Below are positions 22,909-35,274 of a DNA stretch of 64,000 bases, in pieces. The translations under genes and the position numbers were made by a program. Position 1 is the stretch's first letter, and every line of letters begins with the position of its first letter. The stretch is from Antitrichia curtipendula (Eukaryota; Streptophyta; Bryopsida; Hypnales; Leucodontaceae), in assembly GCA_951230915.1 (NCBI GenBank), contig OX579641.1:17772254-17836253 (forward strand), written 5' to 3'. Below the pieces are notes generated by a model. It was not told where the DNA came from and ran no database searches. It saw only the letters and a program-made list of their open reading frames with translations.

Positions 22909-24189
22909 TGTAGTAATTAATAGGGTGTTGAATGTTATTTGAAAGATAAAACTAATTAATACTAAAAAAAATTAGTTTAAATTTAAATTTAAATAAATAT
23001 TAAAAACAATTATATGTTTTTGTTTTTGTTTTTTAAATTTTAAATTTAAAATCAAGATCAGAAGTCGTCACTGCCAAATTGTGGCGAAGCCAAATCAGCT
23101 TGAAGGCTATAGTTTGCCTTGTACCAAATTGGAGTGAAGTTGTTGCAAATTTGAGTGTGCGGGTGGTATCTAATATTGAAGGCGAGAAACAATTCAAGAA
23201 AGTTGGATTGTGTGAGCATTTGAGTGGAAATTGAGAAGGTCAAAGTGCTTGAATTAAATTGTCCGTGAAATTCCAATAAAGTTTGGATATTTGGTGTTAT
23301 TTTGTGTTCAATTTGGTGCGCATGTTGTTCAATCTTTTGTTGGGAGTCCATTCACTAAAAGAAACCTATATTTAAGCAAATAAATTTGTTAGACATGCAA
23401 TGTAACAACCCGTATTTTTCTGTCAACAATGACGTCTAATGTAACATCTTCATGTTACATTGGATGTCATTGTTGACATGGAAACACAGATTGTTACATT
23501 AGATGTCTTTTAGTGAAATAATCTCAATAATATAAAGAACAAGTGATGAATTCAATCCAGGTGAATTACATAATCTTGGTGATTAGTCACAGCAATATAT
23601 ATACATTTTGGTAAGCCATTTTACTGCATGCCTTCAATTGTCACCATTATATCTACCACTACTTCTAGTCTTCCACTAACTATTGTACTACTGTATCAAT
23701 TACTAACAAATTTAATTTGCCATAGTAGTAACTATTTTTGTAGCTCTGTGGATGAATGAATGAATTTACATTTGCCAAATTTCGGAGAGCATTATTCAAC
23801 ATGTCCAACAAAATCTATTTGCTTAGACATCGAAAAACATTGGTTTTTAATAATGGTTGTTTTCAAATTTGAAACTTTTGTTGGGTTTTTCAATGTGGAA
23901 TTTGGTTGCAAGAATAGTTTGGTCTCTATTGTTTACCAATTTAGTTTTTATAAATTCATTCAAATTCTAATGTTTTTCGATGTCTGTTTGAATTTGAATT
24001 TTGAGTTGTATTTGATCTCTAGAGGCTTTTTTGGGTGGGTTGGCTCTTGCGTGTTGGAAAATACAAATTGAAAGAATTTTTGCCTTCAATTTTTGAGAGT
24101 TTGTGTTGTGCTAATTGGGTTGGTCTAAGATTGAAGTTTTACACAATTTCAAAAAGCAAACAATAAAGAAGGTTTTCTCATCCAAGTTG
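22909..24189. other. Probable Ty3 3' LTR and following AATTGG-rich sequence
   Basis: TGTAGTAATTAATAGG follows the polypurine tract and may start the LTR, but no matching 5' LTR was found before 16,590, so its end is undefined. Frames at 23,058-23,351 and 23,760-24,071 have no recognisable domain. Confidence 0.35.
23353..23515. mobile_element. Small CACTA-like hairpin element
   Basis: The ends are CACTAAAAGA on both strands. The interior is an imperfect palindrome, 23,397-23,498, centred on ATGTAACATCTTCATGTTACAT. The three bases flanking each end (ATT and AAA) do not match, so the target duplication is not supported. Confidence 0.45.
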
Positions 24190-25875
24190 GAGCAAGTTTG
24201 CCGAGTGGATTGTGAGGATTGTTGTGTGCAAGTCTCATGGAGCAAGATTCAAGCAAAAGAAAGGAGCCAAAGGAAGAGGTTTAGTTGATCAACATGAAGA
24301 CTCATTTGGACAAAAAAAACAATTTGGGGTAGGAGCAAAATTATTGATTATTGTCTCGAAGGTAGATCTTCCATTTGAGGAAATGATGAAGTTTGATATA
24401 GACCAACTTGATAAGTAGCAGAATGCCAATTTAGAGAATGTCGAGTTGTTGGAGTTTGCTAGTAGTGCCAACAAGTTTTTTGCATGTAGGTTTGGCTTTT
24501 AGAAAATTTGTGACCAAGTCGCGATTTAAGGCAACTTGAACCAAGGCAATTAATTAGCATTTGAAAAATTTACTTGCAGAGGTTGTAGCCCATGGTGATA
24601 TCATGTTGGATGATAACGCAAGCGCATTTTCTCTAATTGATAATTATAGGGCTCAGAGTTTTCTCTTTTATACCAAATTAGAGGCCAATTTGGATTTGCA
24701 GAGAAAGTTAGGTGTTACCTATGTGGGAAAATCTAGGGTCCAAATCAAAAAGCAGTTGCAAAAAAGAATGGTGGAGGTTATCCAATCAGCTCCTTTGTCA
24801 TCCAAAGCAAGCAAATTACCATCTCTACAATAATGGGCGAAAAATTTGGAGAATTTATGGAATGTTTCCAACAGGAAGATTGGGTACATGAGATGGTGCA
24901 CAGTCTACATGAAAGACCGAGCTACTCAAGCCTGATTGATTGATATGCATCTAGTTGTATATCTTTTCTAATTTAGAAAGACAAAGGTAAGGCTAGTGGA
25001 TAAGTGTTATGTGGAGTCCTTACAGGAATTGACTGGATTAGAATTTATATCTGAGTTGGCATTTAGGCGTCCACAATTTGGGTAAAAGATTTATTTATTG
25101 CAAGGTGGTGCATCCAATTCGGTGGCATGGACTATTTCTCCTTTTTCACCTGTTCAAGTAGATGATCGATTCTTTGGAAATTGGTTTAGCCTATTTTGGT
25201 CTTCAACTAATGGACCTTTTTCAAGTTGGAAAGCTTTATTCTAGATAGGAAAGGATTAAGTTAGCGTGATATGAGTTCCTATTGTACCAATGCATAAGGT
25301 CAAACAAATGGAGAAAAAAATGCATCAAGCAGCACTGTCTTCTAGGATTACATCCAATTTGTGCTATTGTCCATGCCCACAATGTTATTTGCTATAATTG
25401 ACTAGATATCCAAGGTAGTTTTGCTACTCCAGAGCAATGCGTCAAGAAATATGAGCATTTTTCCTTTATCCATAGGTACCACAAGGATCCTATATGTTTT
25501 TGGGCGAGTATTTATGTTGTTGTTTTGACTATGTGGTGTAGAGATTTCAACTTTGTTGTTGACTACCAAGTGAGAGCTTAGCATAGTACCAAAGTGGAGA
25601 TTTTTTCAAAGATTCATCACCACTTGGCACCTCGAGTAAGGATTTTAGAGCTTATGACTACCATGCACTTTTTATAAAATGCGCATCAAAACTTTGTAGG
25701 TGATGCCCACACCCTAATAGGGACATGCAAGTACCCCATGTCTAATTTTTATGAGAGTCAACCTTTGGTCTTGGCCTACAAAGCGGAGTTGGGAGCTAAA
25801 TTGGAAAAATTGGCTAATGATAAGTTGGCAGTAGCAAAGTCCGCGGTGAAGGAGGTCAAAAATAGTTTATAGGGT
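24190..25875 (+). pseudogene. Unrecognised degenerate coding region
   Basis: Several plus-strand segments read like former protein: 24,212-24,418 (Lys/Gly-rich), 24,561-24,833 (LIDNYRAQSF, LEANLDLQRKLGVTYVGK), then stop-broken text to about 25,870 ending in a Lys/Ala/Glu-rich coiled-coil-like tail (LEKLANDKLAVAKSAVKEVK). I do not recognise the family. Position inside repeat-rich DNA suggests a transposon protein rather than a host gene. Confidence 0.35.
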
Positions 25876-27450
25876 CACATATAGATGGATGTGAGAATAT
25901 GTAGTTGGCCTAGTAGGTTAATTCTTTGGTAGTGTGACATTTTTGGTGGTTGGTTGTTCATTTTAGAGGGAAGTAGGTCAATTTAGATGAAGGTGAGGTC
26001 AATTAGCACTATTTTTTCAAATTGGTAGTTTAGGATCTTAGTTGGCAGTTTTGTAGCCTAGTTAATTGGTAGTAAAGTGAATTAGAGTTTAGTTGCCAAT
26101 TTGATCACTTGTTCTAAGTCAAAATTCTTTGAATTTAGTTGTCTCAAGCGATTTGGCAATTGGAGTCTGGTTGTTGTCGGTTCTATTTGGTCTTGGTTTT
26201 GATTTGAAAAGGTCCCACTACTACTTGTATTGCGCCCAAGAGTCCATCCAATTTGACTATGTTTTCTTTGTTTTTGTAAGTGTTAGAATCTATGGGTTTG
26301 TAAGATTGATAGTGAGTTCAAGATATTTGGATGAGAATTTGTATAGAAGAGATTTGATGAATGGGAAGAGAGGAGAAATATAAACTTGGTTGTCATATTT
26401 TTAGAACAGTTGATACAAATAAGTTCTTACACAAGTTGGATTGCATTGAGAGTCAAAATTGTAAATTCTAAGTTTACTTAATTGAATGGAATGTGTATCA
26501 ACTAAATTACAATGTGTTTGCAATTGTATTGGGATGTTCATGTTATATTGTTGGAGAGCCTAATTAGATTTTTGTTTGCTTGTGTAGGTGCACCATAGTG
26601 TTAATGTAACTATAACATGTTATTGAATTATTATTCCCAGTTGAATTCGTGTTTAAATAAATTTGTGAGGTTATGTACTATGCATCAAATAAGAGTAATT
26701 GTTTGAGTTTGCCTAATTGGGATGATGTTAAATTGGATAAATATGTTCAATGAAAGCCAAATTGGGTTGTCATATTTGTGTTTGGATCTATGATTGTATC
26801 TAATGTCTAAATCAAATTGGTTGTGCTTTTATTTGCTATGCTTTCAATGTCTACTTGAGAGTATATTTTGTGTCAAATTGGAAGAAATTAATCCGTAGTT
26901 ATAATTGTTATCCAACCGAGTATCCAACTTGATTGGAAGTTGTAAGGATTAAAAGTTGTAGAGTCAAGTGTCCTTGTATTTGTGATTGTGTGTCTCATTT
27001 CTATGTTAGGCCTAATTTTGAGTACCAATTACAAATCAAATGGAGTCAAATTAGATCATTTGAAGCTTGGATGTTGTTCTTGAAATTCCAAGTGTTGTGA
27101 GTGTAAAAGAATCAAATAAACATTTGGTTTATGCCAAAATTATGAGTGATGAGCAAGTAAGGACGAGTTGTCCCAATTTGAAGAACTAAAAGTGTAAGTT
27201 TTGTTGTGTAGAAATTATTCTAAAGCAAATTGTAACGCTTGGACATTAAAAGACAATTTGGATATAAGGGCTTAAATGAAGAACGAGAAAAAGAAGCCCA
27301 AGTTGGAGCAATCTAAGTTGAAAATGCAATTGCAAGCGGCAAGATCAGTTTAGATGAATAAGAGGAGTAACTATAAAAGTCAATTTGGAAAAGAAATTAC
27401 TTTGGCAAAAGAACAAAGGAGCAAATCTAGATTGAAAGAAGGTTAATTAA
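25876..27450. other. AATTGG-rich non-coding sequence
   Basis: No gene. The words AATTGG and CCAATT recur roughly every 100-150 bp. The frame at 26,129-26,383 is short and hydrophobic with no domain. Confidence 0.45.
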
Positions 27451-28190
27451 CCCCTAAAGGACCAAGCTGTATTTTTTGGCAACATAGCAATTTTGGGCAA
27501 CTCACCACAGATGGAGAATTTATTATTTTTCTACGAAATTTTCACAAAACATGTGCTCAAGGAGTAGCTTTTCAATCCAACAATTTCCATAACTTTTGAC
27601 TACACGGTTAAAAAGTTATTGCATAAAATGTAGTTTTCTTTGAACTCTAGGTAACCCAGGCAGTACCAAAAACTTCTTTAAAAATCGCTTTTTTTTAGAA
27701 TTGAAATTTGAAATTGGTTCTTTAGATTTATATGTACGTGGAAAGCTTTGAATCATTCCATTTTGATTTGTAAGATGGAAGTTATGAGGTTTTTAAGTTT
27801 GCGGGTAGGTATGGTTTTCAAAGTTTACATACCTATCCCCAAACTTAAAAACCTCATAACTTCCATCTTACAAATTAGAATGGGATGATTCAAACCTCCC
27901 CATGTACATATAAATCTAAAGAACCAATTTCAAATTTTTATTCTAAAAAAAGTTGATTTTTAAAGAAGTTTTTGGTACTGCCTGGGCTGCCCAAAGTTCA
28001 AAGAAAACTACATTTTATGCAATAACTTTTTAACCGTGTAATCAAAAGTTATGAAAATTGTTGGACTGAAAAGATACTCCTTGAGCACATGTTTTGTGAA
28101 AATTTCAAAGAAAAATAATAAATCCTCCATCCGTGGTGAGCTGCCCCAAATTGCTATGTTGCCAAAAAACACAGCTTGGTCCTTTAGGGG
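27451..28190. mobile_element. 740-bp foldback TTAA-family element
   Basis: Left TTAA (27,447-27,450), then CCCCTAAAGGACCAAGC; the right end is the reverse complement followed by GTAA. The arms (to 27,813 and from 27,828) are nearly perfect inverted copies over about 365 bp around a 14-bp loop. Both ends carry the B block (TTTTTTGGCAACATAGCAA). There is no coding capacity. If transcribed it would form a long double-stranded hairpin. Confidence 0.85.
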
Positions 28191-30159
28191 GTAAAATAGA
28201 GGTTGAGTTTAAAGGACTTGAGAGTGCAATTGGGGAGAATTCTTACTCTTGTGGCCTTTAAGAGTGGAGTATGAAACTTTTTAATTAGACAAGCTTGTGA
28301 AAAAAATCCATTATCCTATTTGAAAGAATATTCTTTCTTTGTGGTGTTTTTGATTGGATTGGATATATATTAGCAAACATATTTAAATTGTCTCCTTGAG
28401 AGAACTAGATACTAAAAATTGAATTTTCAAGTATGATCGTTCAGTCACTTTTAGAAAGTGACTATTTTATTTGTGTAGTGACCTTTAGGTCAAAATTGGT
28501 TTAGCCATTTGGTGATATACACTTATGCATTGACAAATAGATAGTGCACTAAGTTTGAAGAGTCACCTAGACATGACTTGCTATTGAGTCACAAACAAAG
28601 TCAAGATGGCCATGAAGCCATGAGACAAAACAACTAAAACGATGAAAATGAAGCCACTCCATGTCCATGGAATTTGTTGCCATACAACAAAAAACATAAA
28701 ATAAAGCCAAACAAGTGCAGTTACAACTCATGTTTCATATAATTTATATGTCCCTTCACCCATATCACGTCTCCAATTGCAATATTATAATAAAGACTTG
28801 CAAAATAAAAATATAATTTTGACTTTAAAAGTTGAAGAGTTATTTGAGACCCAAATTGATATATAAGAGAGCTTGATTATTTTGAACTTTGTCTGGTATA
28901 ACTTTGGTTCCGGGGTATTGATTTAAATAAAATAATTATATTTCTATAAAGCTTATCTATTTCTTTTATCATTTCAAAAGTTTTTAAAAAGTATGCCGCA
29001 ATCTGAGATTGTAAGAACCAAATTGAACCTTCAATTTCCTTCAAGGGAAGGGAGCGTGTGGGACTTTTACTCTTTTAGGGTTATGGAGTTAATCAAAATA
29101 GAATGAATCAAAGTCTTCTGAACAAACATCAATGTATCTAATAAAATAGAAAACTTAGTGAATTTTTTAAAGTAAATTTACAAAGATGTTCATATTGAGA
29201 TGGAAATTGAAAGAATCTTATTATGACTTTTAGAGTAATTACATTTCAAATGCTTTTGTTTAGAATTAGGAAGAAACTATTGCATGTGGCATAGAATTTA
29301 TTTCAAAAAACAAAATTTAACCATCAAAGATAATGACTTTCCATAGAAATTGCTTTATCCATTGGTACATACAATCAACTCACATTTATGACCATTGTGG
29401 TTTTTACTTCATGCTTTGATTGAGTTCCTTGTTCCATTGTATACTTATTTTCAACATGAAGGCAACATATTCCAAGGTTTTCCGAGTTAGAATGGGACCC
29501 AAAATTTTTAATCTTCAATAGGTGTTATTGGTAGCGCAAAAAATAATGGAACCCTAGTTTATTTGTTGGTTCAAAATATTAATGAAATTATGTTCAAATC
29601 TTGTTTAAATCTTGCCATTAATTATTTTTTTCTTTCATTGATTCATTTCTATTCTTTAACTCCTAAGCACCCACTGCATGTTTAGACCTTTGTGAATTAA
29701 TCCCAATCAAACTATCACCTAACAAGAGATCCACATACACTAACTGCACTAATTGGTAGTGGAGACAGCCCAGAGCTCAAGGGAAAGGGACACGTCCTTT
29801 GACCATACTTTTGAAAAGATTATAGTATTTAAACATGAAAATGTTTGAAATTTGGAGAGACAGAATTCCATTGTTGAGGCGCTCAGTAGTTAAATTTGCC
29901 TTTTATTTTTTTTACTCAGTAATATTTATACTCATTCAATATCATTTGAAGCCAACATGACTTCATATAACCTTGTAGTGTACACTATCACCTTCTTTTG
30001 AGGTGATAGTGTAAAACCATGTACAAATGCAATAGTAGGGTAGTTAGAGAATATACTTTGCACATGTGGCACATTGTAATTGACCACAAATGATTATCAT
30101 TTCCTTATATTGCATGAAACGTATTATACAAAACACAAAAAGTATTTCGATGATTAGAA
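28191..30159. other. Non-coding stretch with small hairpins
   Basis: No gene is supported. A perfect 12-bp stem ACACTATCACCT / AGGTGATAGTGT with a 7-base loop sits at 29,982-30,012, and an 8-bp stem GTCACTTT / AAAGTGAC near 28,443. Both could be small MITE relics. Confidence 0.45.
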
Positions 30160-31217
30160 CTATACTAAAAGACTATTGTGTGCATCGCAGTCACCATAAA
30201 CCAATAGAATATAGATAGGAGCAGATGCATTTTTTGCATTGTCCTCACCATCACTCTCCACCAACCGGATAGGACATGCAATCCTATCTTCAATATCATC
30301 TAGCATAATGACATTGTTCGTTAACTTCACTTGTTGCCATGAATCACCCAAAACAATTCCTACAGGAACCCCAAATTCATAGCAATAATCAATATTCTTT
30401 TCCTTGTAGAATAATATATTTAAGAATTGAATAAATATAGTTGTATTAATAAAATTTTGTACTCCCTCCTGTCCCAAAATGATCTTTTGGTTCCCTTTAA
30501 TTTTATTGCAAATAAATTTTATACTGCACTTTGAAAAGGCCTACAAAACTCAAAGTTTTAGGACAATAAGAGTGCGTTGAATTCTACTTATAGCTCAAAA
30601 TGGGTTGAAATAAGTAATGTTATTTTCAACAAAAAAATTGCAAACATATAGTCCAATCGGAAGATTGTTTTGAGATAGAAGAAGTATTTATTTTACTAAA
30701 TTTCTATACCTTTTCAATAGCTTCTCGAACTTCCATTACAACAAGTTCAAAGTTGTGATTGCACACATATTGATTGTTAGTAATATAACGAAGAAGTAAA
30801 TAATCTTCATGAGAATTCCGCAAATAAATTCAAAATCCATATAAAATAGGATAATAATTATTTCATGTTGATTAAAAACTAGTATTAAATCAAATATATT
30901 TTAGTTAAGTTCAATAGTTGAATGTTTTTGAATATTTGAAACAATACATCAGTAATAAGTGAATGTTGTAACATATAATAATTTTTTTAATTGAAAAATA
31001 TATAACTAATTAAATGATTAGAAATGACCATCAATGAGTCTTTTACAAGATAAAAATAAGATGTAGCTTCCAATTCTTTTATATATTTTTTGACAGTGTT
31101 AGTATCAACTTTGAAATGTACATTGTTTTTGGTGTCTTTTTTTCCAATATTCATCTTCTTACAAGTAGCATCGGAGATGTACAATGACACCATTCCAAAA
31201 ATATGTTCTTCAGGCAT
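30160..31217 (-). pseudogene. Unrecognised minus-strand coding relic
   Basis: Three minus-strand segments could be exons or pieces of one protein: 31,217-30,987 (MPEEHIFGMVSLYISDATCK), about 30,830-30,710 (EDYLLLRYITNNQYVCNHNF), and 30,477-30,160 (GIVLGDSWQQVKLTNNVIML, ACPIRLVE). They are better balanced in composition than the surroundings, but I cannot place the family. A CACTA-transposon accessory protein is one possibility, on weak grounds. Confidence 0.3.
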
Positions 31218-33366
31218 TGTAAAAAATTAAGTACTTTGAGTCAACAACTCTTGTAAATTATAGTCCATTCAATATTCCTAATATCAAGATGGTAACAATA
31301 TAATTTAAATTAATCATCAACATTGTATAAAAAATAATAATCATTCATATTTCATTAAATTTTTTTTTTTTTTCATTTCTATTTTTTTAAATGCATTTCA
31401 AAACATTAAGTTTAAACAACATTTTAAATAACCTATATTTAAATTTGATGCTCAATTTGATTTTTTAAACCTTGTCGTAGAGGTGTAGGAGGTTTTTCTT
31501 CAACTTTCTTCCTCCTTATTAGAATTGTCAACTTCTTTGTTATTAACATTTCCACCGAGGTTGCAATATAGCCTTAATAAGCAAATTCAACTATGGTATT
31601 TTATACCTTTGAATGTATATTTGGCCTTTACAATTGATGTTGTAATTATTTAGGTATAATACAAATCTTTTTTTTGAAATCTACAATTATAATCAAAATT
31701 AATGAATTATTCTTAAGAAAATGAAATTGTGTCAAACTAAAATGGAATTTTGAGAGGTGTGATCACTTCCTCTCCTTGATACATTTTGCTGATAAGCTTC
31801 ATTGCCACCAAGTAAGTCACAAGGGCACGCGTGAGCGGATACTAATGGCTTCCTTTTCAAGTCAAATTGAATCACACGACTTTTGTTTTCTTTATGTATC
31901 GCATGATTATTGATTTTTCAAGGGGGTACTATTTTCTTTTTGAATAGTATGATTGTTGATTTTTTGTTTTTCACTTGGATGATCAAGATGAGGTTGCCTA
32001 ACTTGCTTGACTCTTCTCAAGAGATAATATGGATTCCAAAAAACTTTTTAAGACCAAAGAACATAAACTCAAAAAACATCTTTTGTGTGTTAAGGAAGTT
32101 AGGACAACTCATCCTTGTGGATTGACATTTCTTCCCTGAATACCATGATTTTTCTCAATTCAAAGAAGACTCTTCTACAATTTGTAAAAAAATGTTATGA
32201 ATTTGGATAATCATGGCATAATCTTCAATGCTAGAATTTGTGGGTCAAAAATACAATAAAGTTGTTGAAAGAAGACAATATTCAACATACCAATCAATGT
32301 TCATTGCTACCTACATAACATCATTCAATAGTAGAGATAGGGTGTCATTTCTATCCATGTCAAAAAAAATAATTTAAGAAAAGAAAAGACTGTTTGTATT
32401 CTTTTTTTGTCTAACAACATGACCTATATAAAAAAAATTCATAATTTTTCTTTTGCAAAGACATTGTCAATATCCCTATTATTTCTAATTGGTTTTTTCA
32501 ACTAATCAAGGCTGGTCTCTTCAAGAGACTTGAACTTCAAGTTGCATATTCATTATCTCATAATTGCATAATATCATATCTATAATTAGAGTTTATTGAA
32601 GGAAACATCCAACACTTCGTAATAGTATTATGTGACAAATACTTTAAGAGTAATACATAAATGTTTATTACCAATGAGTTGTTCTAGGCTCACCCCAAAT
32701 CGGAAGCACTTTAGAATTAATGTTTCTATCATATGAAGAATGCATGATAAAGTCTACAATTGGTCATGGATCAATTGTAGAGTCTATCATGCCTTGGTAC
32801 AAAGAATTAGTTGCATCAATGCATTGTAAATTAGCCAAATCAAGTTTTTATAAAATTGTTTGCATTACCATATACTTGTTAATAATTGGAGCATTATAAT
32901 TGACCATAAGGTACATAATCATTGAATATAATTCTTATTGAAAACTATTGTAAATAATTTCATATAAATGGTAAATAAATGTGTATAAGATGTTGTAGAA
33001 ATAGAAGAAACTTGTAGAGAAATTGAAACTTTAAATTTTTCTTGATCCCTAGTGCCTAACATGTCAAAAGTAGTCACTTTCATATTTGTAGGAGTTGAGA
33101 TGAATCATTTAGTACACTAAGAAATTAGACCAACAAGAAATAGAACTCATACTCTACTTTGAAAAATTAAACTATATTTTTTGGAAAATTACTGTAATTG
33201 ATTGTACAAGATTTTTCATTTTAGCTTCAGCATTTAGGGATTTATATTGAATATTAAGAAAATGTATTTATTCCTCTAGTTCAGACATGTAGTAGTTAGT
33301 GTTGCATGAATATAAAACATATTTAGTCACAAAAATCAAACTATGAATTCAAAAACACTTGAAATT
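31218..33366. other. AT-rich non-coding stretch
   Basis: I see no gene or bounded repeat. The frame at 31,910-32,125 has no domain. Confidence 0.5.
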
Positions 33367-33584
33367 TGTTAAGAACTAAAACTAAACAAAACACAAAAGG
33401 TAGTCCACAACCAACGTACACAAGAATAAAGAAGTGTCATTAGGAAGAAGGTGTACAAACATAAACAAAGAGGGAGAAGATGAATAGTACTCTTCTCCCA
33501 TTTGTCGAAAAGATTTTCATCTAGTCACTAGTTGGCTATCAAGTAGAATAGAGAGCGTATTAAGTTAGTAATATAGTCTTAACA
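33367..33584 (-). repeat. Copia 3' LTR
   Basis: 218 bp, TGTTAAG...CTTAACA. It matches the 38,481 LTR with scattered substitutions, so the insertion is not very recent. Confidence 0.92.
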
Positions 33585-33844
33585 CTCTTCCTTGCTTGAC
33601 ATAAAAATTAATATAAAATTATATATATATTATCATATTTGATAATTTTTGTAATCTTGTCAAATATACGATTGTTGTCTCATTAAATTCTTATCTAGGA
33701 AAACTTTGACTAAAGTCAAGGAGAAAATCACAGATGAAGGAAAAAGAGTACAACACTTTTATCAATCCATTCTCATGTTAAAATCCAATGGGAAAAAATC
33801 CATGGAAGGATATCAAAGGTTTCTAGAATTTTTATTATGAAAAT

Positions 33845-34171
33845 CTATTGAATATCTTGCTCCAAAACATTGAGTCGTCGCATTCCAATGACATAAATAA
33901 GTGGACGATGGGTACATAATGGTAAAGCCTTGGTAAAAAGATCGACAAGATTATTTGCTGATATAATCTTCTTGACTTCAAGTGCTTGATTTGTAATCAA
34001 GTCATAGGTATAACTAAAATATTTTGGATCAATATTTGTAGTCCGATCACCCTTAACAAAACCCACTTGCATTTGTAAAACACAAGCACTATTGTTTTTA
34101 TATAAGACAGTTGAAGAATCATCATGTGATAATTCACAATTTGTTCGAATAAATTTATTAATAGATCTCAA
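33845..34171 (-). pseudogene. Copia RNase H / pol C-terminus
   Basis: Contains the copia RNase H end: NNSACVLQ, VKGDRTTNIDPKYFSY, then NLVDLFTKALP and GMRRL (family pattern DIFTKALP...GMRRL). It is one frame off the preceding RT segment, so pol is frameshifted near 34,170. Confidence 0.85.
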
Positions 34172-34872
34172 CCAAATGCATTCACAAGATGCCTCATGTA
34201 AAACAATATTTTTGCATGATTAGATGATGTTGCAATTATTGTTTGCTTTACCGATTTCCAAGATATTGCAGCTCCATGTGGTAAGAAAATATAGCCCATT
34301 TGAGACTTGAATGTTGCAAGGTCAGATCTATAACCAGCATCATCGTATCCAACCAATTTGAGATCTATTGATATAATATAACGTAATCCCAAATCTTCAG
34401 TTCCTTCCAAATAACAAAAAAGATATTTAATACCATTCCAATGTTGTAGTGTAGAACGAACACTATGCTTTGCAAGGATACTAATTGCAAATGCAATATT
34501 AGGCCTTGTAGATGTTGCCAAATATAAAAGGGTTCCAATCGTAGCAAAGTATGGATATTGTTCACTCAAAGATTCCTCCTCCTCCTCGCAAAGACGATAA
34601 GGATCATTATCTTTGTTACTATGACCAACCATAGGTGTGGAAAGTGGATAGGCATCTATTATATTGAATCTTTTTAAGATTCGGTTGATATAAACCATTT
34701 GTGAAAGAAAAATGCTACCATCTTTCATGTGAAGAACTTGTAGGCCGATGCAAAAAGTAGTTTTGCCAAGTAATTTCATCTCAAACTCACAAATAAGAAG
34801 TTGAGTGGTTGCAATACATGTAGATTCGGTGCCCACTAGGTTCAAATCATCAACATATACCATGATGATCAC
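34168..34872 (-). pseudogene. Copia reverse transcriptase, C-terminal part
   Basis: The catalytic YVDD box is at 34,846-34,857 (MVYVDDLNLVGT), followed by FCIGLQV, ILKRFNIIDAYPLSTPM and ATIGTLLYLATSTRPNIAFA. This is the standard copia RT palm/thumb and connection to RNase H (ISWKSVKQTIIATSSNHAKI). The segment ends in a frameshift to RNase H. The upstream RT core, 34,873-35,270, is broken by stops. Confidence 0.88.
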
Positions 34873-35274
34873 AAATCCGTCTTTGTCTCATTTGATAAAG
34901 AGACATGGGAGCAACAAATCATTTATAAAGTCATGTTGAATAAGATAGTTCCGCAATCATTGATACCACATGACTCCATATTGTTTAAGACCATATAATG
35001 CACGTTGTAATTTAACGCCACAATGTTTACCTAGAATAGGTGCAATTAAAGTAGTGGTTTGAGACCAAGTGGAACTTTTATATAAATATGAACATTAAGA
35101 ATTTCATATAGGTAAGCAATGACTACATCCATAAGACGCATTTTTAAGAATGGTATGTATTGTCATTCCAAGAAGATATCGAAAAATAATAGAATCTATA
35201 ACTGGTGAATACATAAAATCATAGTCAATGCCAAACTTTTGTGTGAAACCTTGAGCAACCAAACAGACTTTATA

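Noticed and set aside
22909..27450. A 4.5-kb giant 3' LTR of the Ty3 element
   Set aside because: No matching 5' copy is visible upstream of gag, and a polypurine-tract neighbour alone cannot set the LTR length.
29982..30012. Rho-independent terminator-like hairpin
   Set aside because: A bacterial signal in a plant nuclear context is not meaningful; no T run follows.
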